A stretch of 64,000 bases of DNA, taken from CAWCUZ01 sp963798795 (GTDB lineage Bacteria; Acidobacteriota; Vicinamibacteria; Vicinamibacterales; SCN-69-37). The DNA is taken from contig CAWCUZ010000006.1 of NCBI GenBank assembly GCA_963798795.1, positions 186,001 through 250,000 of the forward strand. The letters run 5' to 3'. A model generated the notes under the pieces. That model saw only the letters and a list, made by a program, of their open reading frames with translations, was not told the origin of the DNA and did no database searches. Below are positions 59,223-64,000 of the stretch, piece after piece (position 1 is the stretch's first letter; each line of letters opens with the position of its first letter). The translations under genes and the position numbers were made by a program.

Positions 59223-59539
59223 GTGGCGCTCTTCAGCCGGCGCCGGGCCCGGCGGTCGGACACCGTACGTTCGCGCGCGACGATCTGGCGCGCGAGCCCG
59301 AGGCCGCGCGTCGTCAGCCGATAGACGTGCCGCGCGGGCCGGCCCGCCTGTTGAGGCTTCTGCCACTGCGCGTCCAGCAGGCGCTGGTCGGCCAGGCGCA
59401 TCAGCAGGGGATAGAGCGTGCCGGACTTCAGGCCGGTCCGTTTCGAGAGGTCGTAGCCGTGACTCCACTCGCCCGCCGCCGCGACGAGCGAGGCGAACAG
59501 GGTGCGGGCCTGAGGGGACCAGCTTCGCGGCCGTGGCAC
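59219..59539 (-). CDS. PadR-family transcriptional regulator
   Basis: A 106-residue PadR protein: TLFASLVAAAGEWSHGYDLS, GLKSGTLYPLLMRLADQRLL (recognition helix) and ARHVYRLTTRGLGLARQ (wing). It starts at GTG 59539 and its stop overlaps the ADOP ATG. The AT-rich dyad at 59548-59567 lies directly upstream. Confidence 0.92.
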   Translation of the reverse strand: MPRPRSWSPQARTLFASLVAAAGEWSHGYDLSKRTGLKSGTLYPLLMRLADQRLLDAQWQKPQQAGRPARHVYRLTTRGLGLARQIVARERTVSDRRARRRLKSAT

Positions 59540-59547
59540 AGGACCAT

Positions 59548-59567
59548 AAGTCTATATATATCGACTT
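59548..59567. promoter_or_regulatory. Near-perfect AT-rich dyad before PadR
   Basis: AAGTC (59548-59552) and GACTT (59563-59567) flank TATATATAT, with 18 of 20 positions palindromic, about 9 bp before the PadR GTG. It combines a likely -10 (TATATA) with an operator. It is similar in character to the palindrome at 27597-27608 upstream of another PadR. Confidence 0.55.
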
Positions 59568-59683
59568 GACAGGGCAAGCGCGTCAGCGCCGCCGCGTGCG
59601 CGCGCTGAATGTCAGCGCAGACGCATGAACGGCATGGCCGGGACTCCGCCCGGCGACGCCGGAGCCGGAGAGCGGCGCAGCGG

Positions 59684-59689
59684 TATAGT
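59684..59689 (+). promoter_or_regulatory. -10-like TATAGT before the MNT-HEPN pair
   Basis: TATAGT ends 6 bp before the ATG at 59696, so the message may be leaderless. No convincing -35 is visible. Confidence 0.35.
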
Positions 59690-59695
59690 GATGCG

Positions 59696-60085
59696 ATGGA
59701 ACGGGTGCGCCGCGTTCTGTCGAATGAGCCGCGCATTGCGTACGCCCTGCTGTTCGGCTCGGCGACGCGGAGCGATCGTGCGGCGCGTGACGTGGACATT
59801 GCCATCGGGCTCCAGCCCGGCACGTCGCTCGAAGTGCGCGAGATCGGCGCCCTGGCGGCGGACCTCGAAGAGGCCGCCGGGCTTCCGATCGACCTGGTTA
59901 TCCTCGACGAAGCGGCGTCGCCGCTCGCTTATCGGGCGTTTCGGGATGGCGTGACGCTCGTCGAGCGCAATCACCGGGCAATGGCCGATCGGAAGGCGCG
60001 CGCCATCCTGGACTATCTCGATTTCCGTCCGCTCGAGCAGATTGCCATCCGCGGCGTCCTGGCCGCTGCCGCCCGTGGTCGATAG
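59696..60085 (+). CDS. mntA: MntA-type nucleotidyltransferase antitoxin
   Basis: A 129-residue minimal nucleotidyltransferase (MNT) protein. The GS...DxD signature is LLFGSATRSDRAARDVDIAI, with GS at 21-22 and Asp32/Asp34. MNT antitoxins inactivate their HEPN partner by adding AMP. Its 3' end overlaps the HEPN gene start by 11 bp, the usual arrangement for an MNT-HEPN toxin-antitoxin module. The longer ATG at 59609 is less likely because of the TATAGT promoter-like box between. Confidence 0.85.
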   Translation: MERVRRVLSNEPRIAYALLFGSATRSDRAARDVDIAIGLQPGTSLEVREIGALAADLEEAAGLPIDLVILDEAASPLAYRAFRDGVTLVERNHRAMADRKARAILDYLDFRPLEQIAIRGVLAAAARGR

Positions 60086-60503
60086 CACAATCCTCGCGGG
60101 GAAGGTCGCGGCGATACGCGACGCCGTCGGCCGCATTCGCGATCAACTGCCTGGAACCGCCAAGGCCTTTCTTGCCGATCGCACGGCGCGCGAAGTGGTC
60201 ACCTTCAACCTGTTCGTTGCGCTCCAGGAGGCGATTGCGCTCGCCACGCACTGGCTCGCCGACGAAGGCTGGAACGTGCCCCAGACGCATGGCGAAGCGT
60301 TCAGTGCGCTCGCCGCCCACGGGGTCATCGAGAACGCGCTGGCGGAACGACTCCGCGCGGCCGCAGGCCTGCGCAACCTGGTGGCGCACCAGTACGGAGT
60401 TCTCGATTTTCATCGGCTGTTCGCGATCGCGTCCGACGAGGTGGACGACCTCGTCCGATTCTGCCAGCAGCTCGTCGAGCGCGCGGCGCCGGAGACGGAG
60501 TAG
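60075..60503 (+). CDS. hepT: HepT-type HEPN-domain toxin
   Basis: A 142-residue HEPN protein starting at GTG 60075 inside mntA. The RNase motif Rx4H is RNLVAH in AAGLRNLVAHQYGVLDFH, and the helical core (FNLFVALQEAIALATHWLAD) fits the DUF86/HepT family. It would cleave RNA unless adenylylated on a nearby Tyr by MntA; a Tyr (QYG) lies two residues after the His, as in characterised HepT proteins. Confidence 0.87.
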   Translation: MVDSTILAGKVAAIRDAVGRIRDQLPGTAKAFLADRTAREVVTFNLFVALQEAIALATHWLADEGWNVPQTHGEAFSALAAHGVIENALAERLRAAAGLRNLVAHQYGVLDFHRLFAIASDEVDDLVRFCQQLVERAAPETE

Positions 60504-60524
60504 CCGGCGCCGGCTGCGCGGGTC

Positions 60525-60843
60525 CTACTCCCTGAGTGCCGCCATCGGATCGACGCGCCCGGCGCGCCGTGCCGGGGGCAGCATGGCCACGAACGCCACG
60601 GTCGCCACCGTGAGGACGCTCAGCCCGAAGACGTGCATGGACGACACGGACACCCCCGAACACGAGCGATTGCGTGAGCTGGGCGGCGCCCCACGCACAC
60701 GGAATCCCCACCAGCAGGCCGAGCGCCACCACCAAGAATCCGTCGCGCACGACGAGCCGGCGGACGTCGGCGGGTCTGGCGCCGAACGCGACGCGCACGC
60801 CCGTGAGCCGCGCCACGCTCCGCGTCCTGCGCGCGATCGACAG
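60525..60843 (-). pseudogene. C-terminal remnant of an ADOP permease, frameshifted
   Basis: About 105 codons match an ADOP C-terminus: ARRTRSVARLTGVRVAFGAR and then the last FtsX helices, ending ARRAGRVDPMAALRE and stop at 60525-60527. One extra C in the CCCCC run at 60653-60657 shifts the frame; removing it joins SLVFG to VSVSSMHVFGLSVLTV. The rest of the gene is absent. It lies between the MNT-HEPN pair and the next gene. Confidence 0.75.
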
Positions 60844-60892
60844 CCTCAGGGGAATGTAAGCTGTGTGACCGGGAGCGGAGGACACGGATTCG

Positions 60893-61813
60893 GTGCACGT
60901 CAGGCTCTATCAGAACGGCATGACCAACGACCAGCTTGAGCGCCTCGAACCAGGGTTCGAGCTGCTCGACTTCCGGCACAATCCGCGGCCGGAGCTGCGC
61001 GAGTTCCAGATTTTCGACGCGCTCCACGAGCGCGGCGCGCACCGAAGCGCCGATATCGTCGGCGCGGTGTCGATGCGGTTCGGCGCCAAAAGCCTGCTCG
61101 ACGGCCGCGACGTGCGCGGCTGGATCGAGCGCGAGCCGGGCCTCGACGTCTACATCGTGAATCCCATGCCGCAGCTCGCGTACATGAACTTCAACCACTG
61201 GCGCCGCGCCAGCGAACTGCGCGACGTGGAGTTTCAAGGGCTGAGCCAGCGGGTGCTCGACCGGGCCGGCGTCGCGCTGAACTGCGTGGACGTGGGCCGC
61301 CAGCACAACGGCAACTTTGCGTGCTGCAGCTTCTGGTTCGGGTCGGCTCGCTTCTGGGACGGGCTGATGCGAGACGTCGTCCGGCCGGTGCTCGCGCTCG
61401 GACCGACGGATCTCGATTCCGAACTGTCGGCCTTCCTGTACGAGCCGATCGCCTACTATGGCGACGCCCGGCACCGGCCGGGCGGTCTCGTCTTTCTGCT
61501 GGAGCGCGCGACCACGCTGTACGTCGAGGCGGCGTTCCGCAGAACGCGCCGGTACTACTCGTTCACCCGCGAAGGCGTGCTCGCTCGCTGTCTGTTTCCG
61601 TTCGAGCGCGACTGCGTCACGCACTACGGCGACCGGGTCGATGCCTGGGACGCCGACGGCGTCTACCCCGACGAGGCGATGGATTACTTCCGTCTGGCGG
61701 GACGAATGTGTTCGTTCGGCTGGCGGACGTATTTCCACATCCACCCGATCGACTTCGACCACGGCGATCCGCGGCCGGCCCTCCCCTGGTCCCGAGGCGC
61801 GGCGCGTGGTTGA
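60893..61813 (+). CDS. Hypothetical protein, possibly of a polysaccharide-related family
   Basis: A 306-residue soluble protein starting at GTG 60893. Segments such as HERGAHRSADIVGAVSMRFGAK, LDVYIVNPMPQLAYMNFNHW and FACCSFWFGSARFWDGLM resemble uncharacterised proteins that I recall from capsule or glycan gene clusters, but I cannot name the family and see no glycosyltransferase signature. There are no membrane helices. Its neighbours give no clue. Confidence 0.7.
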   Translation: MHVRLYQNGMTNDQLERLEPGFELLDFRHNPRPELREFQIFDALHERGAHRSADIVGAVSMRFGAKSLLDGRDVRGWIEREPGLDVYIVNPMPQLAYMNFNHWRRASELRDVEFQGLSQRVLDRAGVALNCVDVGRQHNGNFACCSFWFGSARFWDGLMRDVVRPVLALGPTDLDSELSAFLYEPIAYYGDARHRPGGLVFLLERATTLYVEAAFRRTRRYYSFTREGVLARCLFPFERDCVTHYGDRVDAWDADGVYPDEAMDYFRLAGRMCSFGWRTYFHIHPIDFDHGDPRPALPWSRGAARG

Positions 61814-61859
61814 AACCGACGGGGGAACAGGCGGACGCCGGCTCGTCCCCGGCCCGCCC

Positions 61860-63062
61860 CTACCGTGGCTCCCGCTTCATCTCCTGCCAGCGCTGATCCT
61901 GGAACACGCTGCTCGGATCGAAGGTGGGTGCGTTGCTGAGGATGTAGCTGCCGTCGCCGCGGCTCCACGCCTGTCCGTAGCCGCTGCTCAGCTCGACGCT
62001 GCCGCCGCCGTCCTTCCAGGTCTCGACTTCGCGAATCATCTGGACGAACGACGTGTGCTGCCGATCCTGCGCGGCCTGCTGGCTCTCCCAGTTCCGCATC
62101 TGCTGGTCGGCCGCCTCGCCGCTGGCTTTCGCGTAGGCGGCGGCCTGCTCACCCATCAGGCGAAGCGTCTCCATGCGGCCCTGATGTTCCATGTTGCCGA
62201 GGTTGGTCAAGAACTGTTCCTTGGCCTGCTTCCAGACCGGATTCTGACGATAGCTGGACTGCAGCATGCCGAAGAGCTTCGTTGCCTCGTCACGACGGCC
62301 CGCCGGAAAGCGCATCAGCACGCAGTAGAACACGGTGGTCGACGAGTCGGTACCGACGCCGCCCGTCATCAGGTTCGGCTTCCGGTTCATGATGGTGGTG
62401 ACGCCGACGTGCAGGATGCCTTCCGTGCCGTCCGGCCACCTGAGCGTGCCGAACGCGAAGGTCGTCCGCTGCTGGGAGTCATTGCCGAACTGCCGCGCCA
62501 CGGCATTCGCCTGCGCGTCGACCTGCTGTGCGATCGCGGCTCGCGACTCGTCCGGACGGACGTCGGACGCCTGGGCGTGCAGGTCCTGCTGCGCGTACCC
62601 GTTGACGTACTGGACCGCGTCGAACGGCGGGTTCACGGCGCAGCCGCCGGCTCGGGCGCCCGCCTGCAACGCCTGCATGATCATCGAGTCGTCGCTGAAG
62701 ACGAAGGACCGCGACGGCACAACGTCGTACCGGATCGCGCCGTCCGGCGAGGTCGCGGTGACCTGGTTGCTGACGATGTCCGCGCGGCAGTCGCCCAGGC
62801 CGCGCCACTTCACGCCGCCCTCGATCGTCCAGCCGCGGGGGAACAGCATGCTGAACGCCTCTACCGGCCGGTCGAAGCGGTCTCGATCGAGAAGCCGGGC
62901 CCGCTCGAGCAGCACATAGTCTTTGCCCTCGACAAAGCCCGAGGCCGCCGCCGCCGACGAGGCCGAGCCCCCCGCGGCAGGAGAGGCGGTCCCGCCGCCC
63001 CCGCAGGCGGCATGAACGACGACGAGGGCGAGAAACGAAACGAACGCAGCGGTTCTTGGCAT
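61860..63062 (-). CDS. Secreted lipoprotein of unknown function
   Basis: A 400-residue lipoprotein: the signal peptide ends in VVHAAC followed by a Gly/Ser/Ala-rich linker. The mature part is a mixed alpha/beta region (LFPRGWTIEGGVKWRGL, YDVVPSRSFVF), then a helical region rich in Gln/Met (QEQ..., EQAAAYAKASGEAADQQMRNW). It is transcribed alone and diverges from the sigma factor gene. Confidence 0.75.
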   Translation of the reverse strand: MPRTAAFVSFLALVVVHAACGGGGTASPAAGGSASSAAAASGFVEGKDYVLLERARLLDRDRFDRPVEAFSMLFPRGWTIEGGVKWRGLGDCRADIVSNQVTATSPDGAIRYDVVPSRSFVFSDDSMIMQALQAGARAGGCAVNPPFDAVQYVNGYAQQDLHAQASDVRPDESRAAIAQQVDAQANAVARQFGNDSQQRTTFAFGTLRWPDGTEGILHVGVTTIMNRKPNLMTGGVGTDSSTTVFYCVLMRFPAGRRDEATKLFGMLQSSYRQNPVWKQAKEQFLTNLGNMEHQGRMETLRLMGEQAAAYAKASGEAADQQMRNWESQQAAQDRQHTSFVQMIREVETWKDGGGSVELSSGYGQAWSRGDGSYILSNAPTFDPSSVFQDQRWQEMKREPR

Positions 63063-63162
63063 GTGAGGTCAACGCTCCATCAAGAGGCCACGCAGGGCGG
63101 ATCATCATAGCCCGATCCGTGTAACCCCAGGCGGCCTCGGCCGTATCGTCAATTGAGCGCGG

Positions 63163-63645
63163 ATGCACCGAGCGACCTTTCACTCGATCTACGAGGCCCA
63201 CGCGAGGGATGTGTTCCGCTACGCGCGCTCCCTGACCGGGAGCGACGATGCGGCGGCCGACGTCGCGTCCGAGACGTTCCTGCGGGCCTGGGCGGGGCGC
63301 GAGGCCATCCGGCTGGCGACGGCGAAGGCCTACCTGCTCGCCATCGCCCGGAACCTCTGCCGCGACCGCGGCCGCCATCTGCAGCGGTGGCCGGGCGCCG
63401 CGATGCCCGATCTCGCCGTGCCGGCCGATGCCGACGCCCGGCTGGAGCTGGAACGCACGCGCCGGGCGATCGACGCCCTGCCGCTCACGTACCGGGAGCC
63501 GCTGCTGCTCGCGGCGAGCGGCGTCGGCTATGACGAAATCGGGCGCATCCTCGGCCTCGCGCCCGGCACCGTGAAGATCCGCGTGCATCGCGCGCGGCTG
63601 AAACTTGTCGCGGCGACCGAGCGGTCGCCAGGGGGACCTCGATGA
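63163..63645 (+). CDS. ECF-type RNA polymerase sigma factor
   Basis: A 160-residue sigma factor. Region 2: SIYEAHARDVFRYARSLTGS, ETFLRAWAGR and AIARNLCRDRGR. Region 4: LPLTYREPLLLAASGVGYDEIGRILGLAPGTVKIRVHRARLKL. Start at ATG 63163. Its stop overlaps the ATG of the downstream gene (ATGA), the normal layout of sigma with its anti-sigma partner. Confidence 0.93.
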   Translation: MHRATFHSIYEAHARDVFRYARSLTGSDDAAADVASETFLRAWAGREAIRLATAKAYLLAIARNLCRDRGRHLQRWPGAAMPDLAVPADADARLELERTRRAIDALPLTYREPLLLAASGVGYDEIGRILGLAPGTVKIRVHRARLKLVAATERSPGGPR

Positions 63646-64000
63646 GGACGAGACTGACCGACGACGTGATCAACGATCTGCTGACGGTCTACCTGGCGGG
63701 CGAGGCGTCGGCGGACACCCGCGCGATTGTCGAATCGCACGCCCGTGAGAACCCGGCATTCGGCGCGCGCCTGGCCGCCGCGGGCGCGGTGGCCGTGCCG
63801 GACCCGCCCGCCGACCGGGTGTCCGGGGATCACGAGCTGCGCGTCCTCACCGGGACGCGCCACTTCATCAGGCTGCGGACGATCTTCTGCGCCGCCGCGG
63901 TGTTCTTCACGCTGATGCCCCTGTCGGTCGCCGGCGGCCCGGACGGGGTGGAATTCCTGCTGCTCGGCCGGCACGCCGGGCTGGTCTGGGCGTTCTGGAG
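63642..64000 (+). CDS. Probable anti-sigma factor (partial)
   Basis: The first about 119 codons of a protein with an N-terminal helical region (DDVINDLLTVYLAGEASADT, like the ASD/zinc-finger-like anti-sigma domain) and a hydrophobic segment near residues 82-100 (TIFCAAAVFFTLMPLSVAGG). No HxxxCxxC zinc motif is visible, so it would be a non-zinc type. The C-terminus lies beyond the window. Confidence 0.65.
   Translation, partial: MRTRLTDDVINDLLTVYLAGEASADTRAIVESHARENPAFGARLAAAGAVAVPDPPADRVSGDHELRVLTGTRHFIRLRTIFCAAAVFFTLMPLSVAGGPDGVEFLLLGRHAGLVWAFW

Overview
The window looks like a chromosomal segment of an Acidobacteriota bacterium, probably class Vicinamibacteria. This is inferred from gene content and not from a marker gene. 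The evidence is very high G+C, five large orphan MacB/FtsX-type permeases of the acidobacterial ADOP kind (four paired with a PadR regulator), several PASTA-less Ser/Thr kinases with TolB/WD40 or TPR sensor tails, and many secreted lipoproteins. I see no rRNA, tRNA, CRISPR array, prophage or intact insertion sequence.

Layout. 1-11.3 kb: end of an unknown gene, a PadR-ADOP pair, a GAF-PAS-GGDEF-EAL c-di-GMP protein, a kinase with a beta-propeller tail, and a small protein coupled to a second ADOP. 11.4-14.3 kb: a cytochrome c/beta-barrel fusion followed by a pentahaem cytochrome. 14.3-22.4 kb (minus strand): a hemerythrin-NfnA-NfnB-KorA-KorB-large ferredoxin protein operon that links NADPH, ferredoxin and 2-oxoacids. 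22.5-27.6 kb: DUF4870 protein, TolB-like lipoprotein, DNA polymerase IV, a tandem cyclophilin, and a rhodanese-SufE sulfur-transfer pair. 27.6-33.1 kb: PadR-ADOP, a 60-bp perfect palindrome, an M28 peptidase and 3-methyladenine glycosylase I. 33.1-41.6 kb: a repeat-bearing intergenic stretch, a large PKD/metzincin secreted protease and four small secreted proteins or lipoproteins. 41.8-49 kb: an ECF sigma factor coupled to a kinase-TPR protein, an OmpA-like protein and a third kinase. 49-60.9 kb: ADOP-PadR, an Fsr-like MFS transporter, a nitrilase-GNAT pair, a formylglycine-generating-enzyme-like protein, a second ADOP-PadR pair and an MNT-HEPN toxin-antitoxin pair. 60.9-64 kb: an unknown protein, a lipoprotein, and an ECF sigma factor with its membrane-associated partner, which runs off the edge.

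Functional themes are envelope export and signalling (ADOPs, kinases, ECF factors), low-potential electron transfer (Nfn/Kor/ferredoxin and the cytochrome pair) and secreted proteolysis. Degraded pieces of ADOPs lie at about 49.2, 55.5 and 60.6 kb, and a kinase 5' end lies at about 49.1 kb, so these two families are clearly duplicating and decaying here.

Quality caution: seven genes or remnants are broken by ten frame changes, and every one is explained by a single extra base, mostly in short homopolymers or GC dinucleotide runs. This looks more like an insertion-biased long-read error signature than biology. One further gene (ADOP at 56.6-59.2 kb) carries an in-frame TGA, which is a substitution and not an insertion. 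Gene ends given for the broken genes assume the ancestral reading frame.
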